Positions 1-8,097 of a DNA stretch of 64,000 nt are shown here, piece by piece. This stretch comes from Rhodopirellula halodulae. Lineage in GTDB: Bacteria; Planctomycetota; Planctomycetia; Pirellulales; Pirellulaceae. Every line of letters begins with the position of its first letter. The stretch's first letter is position 1. The notes beneath the pieces are model-generated. The model did no database searches and had not been told where the DNA came from. It worked only from the letters and a program-made list of their open reading frames with translations. The stretch lies in NCBI RefSeq assembly GCF_020966775.1, contig NZ_JAJKFV010000010.1:62001-126000 (forward strand). The letters are read 5' to 3'. Both the position numbers and the translations under genes were made by a program.

Positions 1-108
1 TCTTGGTTGGGCCGGTCAACCGTCACCGCCACATTTTGAACGAGCATTGTTTGGCACCGTTTCGACCAATCGGAGGACAATTCGCGGCAGCCTTTTTCGT
101 GAAAATTG

Positions 109-1611
109 ATGAATCCCAATGTAGATCCCAAGACGGAAGAGCAACTCACTCGCGATGAAGCGAGCCTGGATTCGCGCGCGACCGCGTCCGATGACTCTTC
201 GTTTTTGTTGAGTTCAATCGACACGCCGAAGATCTGGTTCGTGCAAAAAAATCGCGGGCACCTCGGTGGATACGAGTTGCTTCGCGAGATCGGCCGTGGC
301 GGGTTTGGAATCGTATACCTGGCGCGAGATCAAAAACTGAATCGCGAAGTTGCGATCAAGATTGCTCGTCCAGAGATCGTCAGCGACCCCATCGCGATTC
401 GACGTTTTCAGGACGAAGCTCGCGCGGCCGCCAGTTTGGAACACCCGGGAATCATCTCGATCTACGACTGCGGTGAGCAGGACGATCTGCACTACTACGT
501 GATGCCTTACTTGGATGGCGAGCATCTGGGCAGTTGGCTGGAGAGACAGGAGGGGCCGTTGCCGGAGGCCGAGGCGGCGGAGTGGATGATCCAAATTGCA
601 TCGGCGGTGCAGTTTGGCCACGACGCGGGCATTGTTCACCGAGACTTGAAGCCGCAGAACATCTTCATGCAGCAAACCAGTGCCGGCGGAAAGATGAAGC
701 CGGTGGTGTTGGATTTTGGTTTGTGTGCGAGCCCTGATTCGACGGTCGCCACCACCACGATGATCGCAGGAACGCCCAAGTACATCGCACCTGAGCAAGC
801 GATGTTTGGGAATCGCAAAATCACGCCGATGAGTGATGTGTATTCGCTGGGCGTGATTCTTTATCAGATGTTGACGGGCAAGACGCCGCTGGCACCGGAA
901 AGCTTTGCCGAAGCGGTGTTGATGCTGCACCATTCCAACATTGATAGCCCCAAGAAACATCAGGCTGGATTGTCAGATGCGATGGAAGCCATCGTGCTGA
1001 AATGTTTGCGACGTGATCCGGACTTGCGATACGAATCCGTCAACGCGCTCGCGGAGGACTTGCAGCGTTTGCTGGACGGGCGGCCGGTGGAGGCGCGTCG
1101 TCCCAGCGTGATCGAATGGTTTGGGTACGAACTGTATCACGGGGCCTTGGAAAAGGTCTTCGGCTGGGCCGTGATAGGGATCAACCTGCTGATCTGGGGA
1201 TGGGCGGGCGTCGGTGGCTTGCTCATTTGGGGACGTTATCCCAATGAACAACAACTGGTGGAAACGATCCCCGAGTTCCTTTTGTTTGTGGTGGTGATCG
1301 TGATGCCGCTGCATTTGATCGGCGGCTACTCCGGTTGGATGATGATCCAACGCACGTTGAAGTACCGGTGGCTGGCCTTCATGGGCGTGCTGTCGCTGAT
1401 TTGGTCCGTGGTTCAAGCGTCCAATTTGTTCAGCGACCAATCCACGTTGAGTATCTATGAAGGGCGCGTGGTCGCCTCCACCCTGGTGTTCCTTGTGATC
1501 GCGCCTTGTTTCTTCTTCCAAGGATGCATGTTGCTGGCGGGAGCTTGGACTGCATGGCGTCGCCGTCGTGCTCTGGTGAAGGAACAAACGGCAGCGGCGA
1601 CTAGCGTTTGA
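109..1611 (+). CDS. Membrane Ser/Thr protein kinase with four C-terminal TM helices
   Basis: A Hanks-type kinase that should phosphorylate Ser/Thr on cytoplasmic targets. Counting from the ATG at 109 (a TTG lies directly before it), the glycine loop GRGGFG is near residue 62, the VAIK lysine near 84, the catalytic HRDLKPQN near 177-184, DFG near 202 and the APE motif near 227. All catalytic elements are present, so it should be active. From about residue 350 to the end there are four hydrophobic segments, which makes this a C-terminally anchored kinase rather than the common single-helix type with an outside sensor. The substrate and signal cannot be read from the sequence. Its 3' end overlaps the end of the convergent gene by 11 bp. 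Confidence 0.93.
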   Translation: MNPNVDPKTEEQLTRDEASLDSRATASDDSSFLLSSIDTPKIWFVQKNRGHLGGYELLREIGRGGFGIVYLARDQKLNREVAIKIARPEIVSDPIAIRRFQDEARAAASLEHPGIISIYDCGEQDDLHYYVMPYLDGEHLGSWLERQEGPLPEAEAAEWMIQIASAVQFGHDAGIVHRDLKPQNIFMQQTSAGGKMKPVVLDFGLCASPDSTVATTTMIAGTPKYIAPEQAMFGNRKITPMSDVYSLGVILYQMLTGKTPLAPESFAEAVLMLHHSNIDSPKKHQAGLSDAMEAIVLKCLRRDPDLRYESVNALAEDLQRLLDGRPVEARRPSVIEWFGYELYHGALEKVFGWAVIGINLLIWGWAGVGGLLIWGRYPNEQQLVETIPEFLLFVVVIVMPLHLIGGYSGWMMIQRTLKYRWLAFMGVLSLIWSVVQASNLFSDQSTLSIYEGRVVASTLVFLVIAPCFFFQGCMLLAGAWTAWRRRRALVKEQTAAATSV

Positions 1612-3619
1612 TTTCGAACGGGAGTTCGTTTTGGCCGTACTTTTTGCCGTGGACGTCTTCCATCGTCAAACGCAAACGATAGGACCCGGGTCCCAAGGAA
1701 TCCGGCAGGTACATCTGATAGGCGATGAAGTAGTCCCGCAGCTTGTTCTTCGAAATCTGCTTGTCCACCGGAAGTGATTGGCTCGCCACACGTTGTCCTG
1801 ATTCATCGAGCAAGTCGTAGCTGCCTTGGAGCATTGTTTCGAAGCCTGACGTGCCGTCCGATTGAGCTTTCTTGGAAACGAAGTTCTCAATTTCACAGTA
1901 CAAGATGACTTGTTGGCCAGGCGTGAATTGGCGTTTGGGAAAGGGCTTGATCTGACCATAGGCTTCGATCTCGGTGCAAAACTCAAGCGACCGAACCTCG
2001 AGAGAATCCGTTGCCGCGGCAAGGAACTCAGTGGCCTGCCGGATTTGCGGCAAAGCAGAACTGAAACGGCGTGAGGGAACCGGATGACCATTGGGATCGA
2101 TGATGGTCCACAACCCCAGCAATTGGTGACGCAGGTATTCCTGTTCTTGCGTGGTCAGACCTTCGAGCTTGTCGACCGCGCGATCAGGATCGCCCGAAAG
2201 CACCATCAAGTGACGCTGGATGATTTGGCGACGTTGCTTTTGAGCTTCGGTTTCGTTGGGGACTGGCTGAGTCAGTCGGTGAAGTAAGGCGTCGTACAAC
2301 TCCGAGTCGCTCAAGGTTTCGACCTGAACCGCTTGAGCCACTTGGTCGCTCTTCGTGTCTTCGTTCGCTCGAGTCGCTGCGACTTGCTGAACGTCGTTTG
2401 TGGCAGGGACGTTTAAGTTGGTTTGGGGCAACTCAAATGCAGGTTGGTTTGCTGTTTGAGGTTCGGTGGTGGATTGATCGTTCATCGAGAACGAAGCTGG
2501 CGTGGCAGCCACGGACGTCTTGGCCGGAGTTTTGTCGGAGAATGACCATCCGTTGGAAGATGCTTGCTCGGTGGAGGTTTGTGCGATGGCGGATGCGCCG
2601 TCTGCTTTGTCTTGCGGGAGTTCCGCGAAAGCGTTTTCGATCACTTGATCGGTGAAGCTGAACTCCGATGTCTCATGCTCAGGGGCATCGAATGGTTTTG
2701 TCGCGGGCATCGCGGACGCGATATTCGCGATCGCGTTTTGTGTTTCGCTGGACGGTGCTTGCGGAGATTGCGATTGCGACGATGGACTTTGGCTATCGGC
2801 GGCGGGGTGTTTGGGTCGGTAGTCCGCGGCAATGCGTTGCGGCGTCAATCCGCGATCGATCACCTCATCCGGAAGGGTTGGCAAGGAGTCGAGCGAAGAC
2901 GCAATGACTTGGTCGATCGCGGTGGGTTGTTGGGTTGATTGGGCTCTCTTCCAAGACATCGCCATCAAACGGCGAATCGCTTCGCGTCGCACGGCTGGCG
3001 GATGATTCTTGAGAGCTTCCTCGATCATGCTGAGGTCCACTCCCGCGTAGGACGAATCTTCGCTGGAACGGGGTGAGGTCGCTGAAAGTTCGGCGTTGCT
3101 GTTGTTTTTTCGTGGCGCGTCGGAACCGAAGATCGGATCGTCAGAATCGCTGACAAAGCTGACCTGCTGAGTGGTAGCGTTGGAGTTTGATCGGGAAAGA
3201 TCTCGCGAATCGGCTTCGGCGGCGGTTTCGGTTGCGGGACGTGCCTGGGTGCGAGGTCCGTTGTAAGTCTGAGAATGAGTTTGCGGAGTGTTCTTTGCAT
3301 CCGCGGGTGTTTTCGATGTGGCCAACCGCTGCGGCACTTCCTCGGGCAACGTTTCCGGAGAAGCGTTTTCACCGGAGATGAAGATGTCCGAAGGACCCTG
3401 ATTCGCGTGACGTTCCAAACTAGATCGAGAGTTCAGCGGATTGAACAAACGGGAACGATGACAACCGATGCTGCTGAAACCGGTGGCGACCAACGCGATT
3501 GCCAGGCTGGATCGTGTCAGGGCGTTCCATTGAGTGGTGAAGCACCAACGTCTCGACGAGCATGGACGGGTGGTCCATTCGGTGATCGAGAGGGCAACGT
3601 GAGTGCGTGACGCGGACAT
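1601..3619 (-). CDS. Large secreted or lipoprotein-like protein, function unknown
   Basis: I do not recognise a named family. The frame stays open to 3853 from a TTG, but the ATG at 3619 places a hydrophobic stretch (LAIALVATGFSSIGC) near the N-terminus that looks like a signal peptide with an imperfect lipobox ending in Cys. The middle 400 or so residues are rich in Ser, Thr, Gln, Ala and Pro, typical of a flexible envelope linker. The last 130 residues look folded and beta-rich, with alternating hydrophobics (for example QQVILYCEIENF) and a GPGSYRLRLT strand. I infer an exported protein with a C-terminal beta-sandwich domain. The start is uncertain. Confidence 0.7.
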   Translation of the reverse strand: MSASRTHVALSITEWTTRPCSSRRWCFTTQWNALTRSSLAIALVATGFSSIGCHRSRLFNPLNSRSSLERHANQGPSDIFISGENASPETLPEEVPQRLATSKTPADAKNTPQTHSQTYNGPRTQARPATETAAEADSRDLSRSNSNATTQQVSFVSDSDDPIFGSDAPRKNNSNAELSATSPRSSEDSSYAGVDLSMIEEALKNHPPAVRREAIRRLMAMSWKRAQSTQQPTAIDQVIASSLDSLPTLPDEVIDRGLTPQRIAADYRPKHPAADSQSPSSQSQSPQAPSSETQNAIANIASAMPATKPFDAPEHETSEFSFTDQVIENAFAELPQDKADGASAIAQTSTEQASSNGWSFSDKTPAKTSVAATPASFSMNDQSTTEPQTANQPAFELPQTNLNVPATNDVQQVAATRANEDTKSDQVAQAVQVETLSDSELYDALLHRLTQPVPNETEAQKQRRQIIQRHLMVLSGDPDRAVDKLEGLTTQEQEYLRHQLLGLWTIIDPNGHPVPSRRFSSALPQIRQATEFLAAATDSLEVRSLEFCTEIEAYGQIKPFPKRQFTPGQQVILYCEIENFVSKKAQSDGTSGFETMLQGSYDLLDESGQRVASQSLPVDKQISKNKLRDYFIAYQMYLPDSLGPGSYRLRLTMEDVHGKKYGQNELPFEIKR

Positions 3620-3949
3620 GACGAACCTGGCATCGGAGGCTGGAGGGACATTCGACCGGTCGCACGCTACGAAAACCGAGTCCTCGGCAACAATGTCAAT
3701 TTGATTCAGGCATTCTTCACAAAACGTCGCCTTTTCCGGTGATTCATTGATTTCTCCCCCCAATCGAGCTTGTCCCATCGTTGCATCTCGGTAGGATTCA
3801 GTCTGATCGTTGATCAGTTCTGCTCCTGCCAGACGACTTGCTTTTGCTAGCAAATGATTGACATCGGAGCCAATGCCGACGGACGGGCATGATGGACAGG
3901 CCTTTCACGTGATCGTGTTTCCTTGAAGCTCCCCTCAGGAGGGGATCGA
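3620..3949. other. 330-bp region upstream of two divergent genes
   Basis: This stretch lies between the preferred starts of the low-complexity envelope gene (minus) and the DUF1573 gene (plus). The minus frame stays open from 3619 to a TTG at 3853, so part of it could be a longer N-terminus, but the encoded peptide has no signal-like features. On the plus strand AGGAGGGG lies about 8 bases before the ATG at 3950 and is the only clear site. A TTGACA at 3858-3863 has no matching -10 box at normal spacing. Confidence 0.4.
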
Positions 3950-4957
3950 ATGAATAGTCGAGTGTTGTTGGTAGCGTTTGTCGTTCTGGGAACAGCCTTC
4001 GCGGGAAGCGTTCAGGCGGATTGGACCCAAACCGTCTTTCCGGTCAAGAATCACAATTTTGGGACCGTGGCTGTCGCTTCCAAAACGGAATTTCGATTCC
4101 CAGTCGTCAACACGTTCACAACGGATTTGCATATCCGATCGGTTCGCGAAAGTTGTGGTTGCACCACCGCGATCATCGAGACCGAAACGATTGCTCCGGG
4201 TGAAACGGGATCGATCTTGGCGCGTTTCAACACGCCCACGTTCCGTGGCAAAAAAGGCGCCACGCTGACCGTGGTGATCGACAAACCGTTTTACAGCGAA
4301 GTGTTGCTTCGCGTGGACGGTTACATCCGCAGCGACATGGTGTTCCACCCCGGTGCGATCGAGATGGGAACGATCAATCAAGGCGAGCCAAAATCCGGAA
4401 GCACCAAGCTGTTCTACGCCGGTCGCAGTGATTGGCAGGTGATGGACATTCGGTCCAACACCCCGTGGTTGGTTCCCTCGTTCAAGCAAACCGAACGTGG
4501 TGCCGGCAAAGCTAACTATGAACTCTCGGTGGAAGTCCGCGAAGACGCACCCGAAGGCTTCTTTCAAGACGAGTTGATCGTGCAAACGAACGACCGCAGC
4601 ATGCCCAACGTTCCTTTGCGAGTCACCGGCACCGTGGAGTCAGCTCTGTCGATCGCACCCCAATCGATCGCTGTGGGAACGATCAAACCGGGCGACAGTG
4701 TCTCTCAGCGTTTGGCCATCCGAGGACGCAAACCTTTCGCGATTGAGTCGATCGAATGCGAAGGTTGGAAGGTCGACTTCACCGCCAGCGAAGACGAACG
4801 CATGATTCACATGGTCAACATCACGCTGACCGCGGACTCGGCTCGCGGCAATCAACGCGTGCCAATGGTCATCCGCACCAAGGGCGAAAATGCCGTCACC
4901 GCGAAAGCCATCCTGACCGGCAACATCGCCGCCGAACAAGTCGCGAAGGCTCAGTAG
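3950..4957 (+). CDS. Exported DUF1573 family protein
   Basis: A 335-residue protein with a clear signal peptide (residues 1 to about 23, cleavage after SVQA). The DUF1573 hallmark follows: an Ig-like strand region beginning NFGTVAV, then the ESCGCTT cysteine motif near residues 68-73 and an APGETGSI turn. DUF1573 proteins are Ig-like envelope proteins common in Planctomycetes and Bacteroidetes; their biochemical role is not settled. At least two further Ig-like repeats follow (the SAPQ/GTI segment near residues 240-250 echoes the first). ATG 3950 was chosen over the TTG at 3923 because it has a strong AGGAGGGG ribosome-binding site and puts the signal peptide at the N-terminus. A terminator follows at 5005-5028. 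Confidence 0.9.
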   Translation: MNSRVLLVAFVVLGTAFAGSVQADWTQTVFPVKNHNFGTVAVASKTEFRFPVVNTFTTDLHIRSVRESCGCTTAIIETETIAPGETGSILARFNTPTFRGKKGATLTVVIDKPFYSEVLLRVDGYIRSDMVFHPGAIEMGTINQGEPKSGSTKLFYAGRSDWQVMDIRSNTPWLVPSFKQTERGAGKANYELSVEVREDAPEGFFQDELIVQTNDRSMPNVPLRVTGTVESALSIAPQSIAVGTIKPGDSVSQRLAIRGRKPFAIESIECEGWKVDFTASEDERMIHMVNITLTADSARGNQRVPMVIRTKGENAVTAKAILTGNIAAEQVAKAQ

Positions 4958-5004
4958 TCCCTGCTGATTCAAGACGAGCGACGCTCATTGCAATGCTCAA
5001 CTTC

Positions 5005-5028
5005 ACGCCGTCTTGTGACGGCGTTTTT
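5005..5028 (+). terminator. Rho-independent terminator after the DUF1573 gene
   Basis: A perfect 8-bp stem (ACGCCGTC / GACGGCGT) with a TTGT loop is followed by a run of five T on the plus strand. It lies about 50 bp beyond the stop of the DUF1573 gene and before the convergent fliK, so it should end plus-strand transcription. This is the clearest intrinsic terminator I found in the window. Confidence 0.85.
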
Positions 5029-5075
5029 CATGCGCTCGCGCGTTCAGCTCAATCGCTGAATTCGACCTGATGAAA

Positions 5076-5115
5076 TAGGCCCTGATGGATTAGGCCCTGA
5101 TGGATTAGGCCCTGA
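5076..5115 (-). repeat. 15-bp tandem repeat spanning the fliK stop codon
   Basis: The unit TAGGCCCTGATGGAT occurs at 5076-5090 and 5091-5105, with a 10-bp partial third copy at 5106-5115. Read on the minus strand, it contains the end of fliK (Arg-Ala-stop). Because the period is a multiple of three, a second in-frame TAA recurs at 5090-5092. It looks like a recent slippage duplication that includes the stop codon. Confidence 0.85.
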
Positions 5116-6772
5116 CATCAACGCCCGTGGTGGACGAATTCCATCCGACGGCGGCTGCTGCGACGGGCGTGTTCTCAAGCGGAGCGGTTTCGGCTCGTTG
5201 GCGTCGTCCAAAGTCTTTCGAGCGATTCGCCTCTCGATGCTGAAAATGTTCGCGATCGGCGTTAGCGTCTCCGCCAGAGAACGATTGTGAACTGTCGAAG
5301 TCGCTGCCGCCTCCAGCGTCAGTTGTGATTTCGATGGACTCCAACCGCATGCCTTGTGATTCCAATTGAGATCGCAGTTGTGGCAATCGTTCACGCAGCA
5401 CTTGGCTGGCGGCTTCCGATTCGGTCACCATCCGTCCGCGGAGCGTGTTGTCTTGGATGTGCACTTCCAGGCGTACCGAGCCGAGTTCAACCGGCGAGAG
5501 CCGCATGCGAATGTGGCCGCCGTTGGTGCCCAGCGACTGAAAACCGCGACTGACGCGTTGCACCAGCTTGGCTCGTGCCACGGCTGAGTTCTGGTCCACA
5601 CCGGAGGATTTGGTGCCGGTCTGTTGTGCGTCCTTCGTCTTCGCGATGGTGGCTTCGGTTCCGGTCACCGGCGTCGTTGGATCAGTCGTTGCCGATGCCG
5701 CGGTGGTTGAGCTCGCTGCGGCGGACGACCCGGTGGCGGCTCGCGCGGCAGCCGCAACCGCGGAGGTGGCGTTGACCGCTTGGCTTGCCGGCGTTGCGGA
5801 CTTTGTCACGGCGGATTCGATTGCCTGTTCGAACTGTGATGGATCGATCGACTCGCTGGATTCGGCTGACTTGACCAGTTCCGGGGCGATTGAAAATCCG
5901 CTCGTCTGGGCGGTCGGGCTGGAAGCTTGCGATCCCGCCGGGGTGTTGTTCTGCGAAGGTGACGAATCGGAATATCGGCGACGCTCGGTCCGACGAATGT
6001 CATGCGCCGCGTCGTCGCCGGGCTGATCATCGGTCGTGTTAGCTTCCGACGATTCAACTTCCCCACTGGAAGCGGTTGATTCTTCGGCCGCGGTGATGGT
6101 TGATTCAGCGAAGGCTTCGTCTTCCACAACCGCCTCAGATGATTTTTCGTTCTGGCGTTGTCTTGTATCGCTCTGGGCAGCCACGGCGACTTCTTCGTGC
6201 ACGACGCCTTCGTTGGCATCAACCGCTTGTGGTTCCGTCGTTGGTTGAGCGATGGATGTTTCCTCTTCCGAGATCACTTCCAGCTCGCCGGCAGACTCGG
6301 TTTCTTCGCCCACCGCATCGCTTTCATTCCACTCAATGGCCTGCGGTGAATAAGAGGTTTCTTCTTGGCCTTCGGATTCCGCTTCCGAGATCACCTCGGT
6401 TTGAGTTTCCAGCGTGTCGGTTACTTGTTCGTTTCCGACAACGACCGCCGCAACGGTGGTGGACTCTTCTGTGTCTTGTTCTTCCGTGTCGTCGCTGGAT
6501 TCCGCACGGACGGATTCTTCTCGCTCGATTTCTTCTGGAGCGGCGACGGGGTCCGCGGCGGCGACTGGTTCGCTGGCCGCGATGCGAGCGAAGATCTCCG
6601 CGAACGGGTCACTCAGACCGGATGCGGATTCCGCAAAGCCAGCCGCGATCGCCGGGTTGGAATTTCCAGAAGATGTGCTGAGAGCGGCCAACGCGGAATG
6701 CTTGCGTTGGTCCGTCGTATTGGTTGAGGCCAATGCCTCGGTCCTTGATTGGACTGGTCGTGTCGTCGTCAT
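5105..6772 (-). CDS. fliK: Flagellar hook-length control protein FliK
   Basis: FliK is the secreted ruler and switch that stops hook export and starts filament export. The first 370 or so residues are low complexity (Ser, Thr, Glu, Ala), as is usual for the variable ruler part. The conserved C-terminal hook-control domain starts near residue 395, with the typical LSPVELGSVRLEV motif, then RGRMVTES and an LRERLPQLRSQLESQG helix. It is the last gene of the fliG-to-fliK operon. ATG 6772 is preferred over the TTG at 6826, which directly abuts the previous stop; a G-rich stretch lies upstream of the ATG. At about 555 residues it is longer than the enteric protein. The stop codon lies in a 15-bp tandem repeat. 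Confidence 0.9.
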   Translation of the reverse strand: MTTTRPVQSRTEALASTNTTDQRKHSALAALSTSSGNSNPAIAAGFAESASGLSDPFAEIFARIAASEPVAAADPVAAPEEIEREESVRAESSDDTEEQDTEESTTVAAVVVGNEQVTDTLETQTEVISEAESEGQEETSYSPQAIEWNESDAVGEETESAGELEVISEEETSIAQPTTEPQAVDANEGVVHEEVAVAAQSDTRQRQNEKSSEAVVEDEAFAESTITAAEESTASSGEVESSEANTTDDQPGDDAAHDIRRTERRRYSDSSPSQNNTPAGSQASSPTAQTSGFSIAPELVKSAESSESIDPSQFEQAIESAVTKSATPASQAVNATSAVAAAARAATGSSAAASSTTAASATTDPTTPVTGTEATIAKTKDAQQTGTKSSGVDQNSAVARAKLVQRVSRGFQSLGTNGGHIRMRLSPVELGSVRLEVHIQDNTLRGRMVTESEAASQVLRERLPQLRSQLESQGMRLESIEITTDAGGGSDFDSSQSFSGGDANADREHFQHREANRSKDFGRRQRAETAPLENTPVAAAAVGWNSSTTGVDVRA

Positions 6773-6826
6773 CGCGGTCCCCCCACCGTGATCATCGGGA
6801 TCCTGGTGGGACGGCCTTGACTTCAA

Positions 6827-7477
6827 TCACCCACCGCGAGCTTCGTCGATGAGTCCGGTCGTTGGCATTCCCTCGCCGATGCGGCGTAGGATCTCGTAGA
6901 GCTTGTCCATTTCTTCCGGAGTCGCAAACTCTGCCAAGATATCTTTTCGTTTATCGATCGGCATAGCTTGAATGATACTGACAACGTCATCGATTTCATC
7001 GTCATCGTACATTCGCAAAAGCTGCTCTTTTGCCTGTTCTGCCTCAAGTGCCTGCAAAGTGCGCTGCACTTCTTGCAGTCCTTCGTCTTGAGCTCCTTTT
7101 CGAATTTCGTCCAAACTGCGGTCGAACGACGATCGACGTTCATCGAAACGTTCCCGTTGAAGCTTCAATTCGGCCATTTGCAAAGCGATGTCGTTCTTGG
7201 CCTCTTTCAAGCTGCGCATGCGGATGTCACTGTCCAATCCATCGCGTCGACGCGCGTCCAGGATTTCATCGAAGTCCGGCTGCTCGCGATCTTCGCTTTC
7301 TTGCATGATCTGGCGCAATTGATTGCCGGTGATGTCGATCCCGTTCATCAACGCAATGACTTTGGTCAGCGTGCTGGCGTTCAACGTGCCTCGCGAAGCG
7401 AAGTAACCCATCAGGATCAGCAAGGTCACGCAGGTGGCCGTGCTCATCATGGCGAACAGTCGCATCAAGAATCTCAT
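6827..7477 (-). CDS. MotE-like flagellar coiled-coil membrane protein
   Basis: A 216-residue protein with one N-terminal TM helix (residues about 7-29), a charged coiled coil (about 85-150) and a C-terminal helical segment reading DDEIDDVVSIIQAMPIDKRK. That last part resembles the MgtE-N/FliG-like helical repeats of the MotE family. MotE-type proteins sit next to fliJ in many flagellar operons and act as periplasmic helpers of the motor. The start codon overlaps the end of fliJ by 4 bp, and fliK follows, so operon context and domain order agree. The MotE label rests on architecture and context, not on strong sequence identity. Confidence 0.72.
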   Translation of the reverse strand: MRFLMRLFAMMSTATCVTLLILMGYFASRGTLNASTLTKVIALMNGIDITGNQLRQIMQESEDREQPDFDEILDARRRDGLDSDIRMRSLKEAKNDIALQMAELKLQRERFDERRSSFDRSLDEIRKGAQDEGLQEVQRTLQALEAEQAKEQLLRMYDDDEIDDVVSIIQAMPIDKRKDILAEFATPEEMDKLYEILRRIGEGMPTTGLIDEARGG

Positions 7478-7968
7478 CGTTGAGTCTCCTTGGAGTCAGC
7501 AGCATTTTGGGAGGCAATGGCTCGGCGGCGAAGCAGCACACGCGCGGAGGTCAGGTCGTCCGCTTCGGCTTGTTCCTGTTTCGCAACGAGCATCCGGTGT
7601 TCGGCCAATTGAGTTTCACGAAGTCGTTCCAAACGTTTCACTTCGGCCTCGGCCAAGATCAATTTGTCGCGGCGTTTGTTGAGCTCTTCGTGCAGTTGCG
7701 TGAGGGTTTGACGCAGTGACACCTGATCCGCGTGCAATTGCACGTCGTAGCGTCCCTGGTGGAGCATTTGATCAACAGAAACGTTGGCTTGTTGCAGCGT
7801 TTGGTGTTTCTCGGTGCGAATCGCTTCGCGTTGCCGATCGATGTCGGTGATCTGATCGTTGATTTTTTGAATGGCCTCTTCCGCCTTGCCCACTTCGGCA
7901 CCCGCCTCATCACGCTCACGGGCGCGAAGATCCAGCAGCGAGTCGAAACGAAAACGGAAAGGACGCAT
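7474..7968 (-). CDS. fliJ: Flagellar export chaperone FliJ
   Basis: A 164-residue protein that is almost wholly a two-helix coiled coil, beginning FRFDSLLDLRARERDEAG as FliJ proteins do. FliJ is the stalk of the flagellar type III export ATPase: it binds the FliI hexamer and the FlhA gate. Length and charge pattern fit the family (usually about 145-165 residues). It lies downstream of fliI with a 129-bp gap, unusually large for this otherwise tightly packed operon, and its stop overlaps the start of the MotE-like gene by 4 bp. Confidence 0.9.
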   Translation of the reverse strand: MRPFRFRFDSLLDLRARERDEAGAEVGKAEEAIQKINDQITDIDRQREAIRTEKHQTLQQANVSVDQMLHQGRYDVQLHADQVSLRQTLTQLHEELNKRRDKLILAEAEVKRLERLRETQLAEHRMLVAKQEQAEADDLTSARVLLRRRAIASQNAADSKETQR

Positions 7969-7996
7969 GGGGATGAAAGAGAGGTGGTAGGAATGC

Positions 7997-8017
7997 GTCC
8001 GGTGGAACCGGACCTAC
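7997..8017 (-). repeat. Dispersed hairpin repeat between fliI and fliJ
   Basis: The 21 bases here are the exact reverse complement of 63399-63419 beyond leuB. The core is a 7-bp inverted repeat (GTCCGGT / ACCGGAC) with a 3-base loop, so single-stranded RNA or DNA would fold into a short hairpin. It sits in the only sizeable gap of the flagellar operon, at 7969-8097. An identical element 55 kb away suggests a REP-like dispersed repeat; the number of copies elsewhere is unknown. Confidence 0.75.
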
Positions 8018-8097
8018 GGGGGTGAGAGCCAACCAATACGTGGCGTCAGGCAGGGGGTGTCAGCATGACGGGGGGCAGTTCGGTCAGTCGATCGGTG

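Noticed and set aside
3858-3893. TTGACA as a possible sigma-70 promoter before the DUF1573 gene
   Set aside because: The nearest TATAAT-like match (CATGAT) lies about 24 bp away, too far for a standard promoter, and planctomycete promoters are poorly defined.
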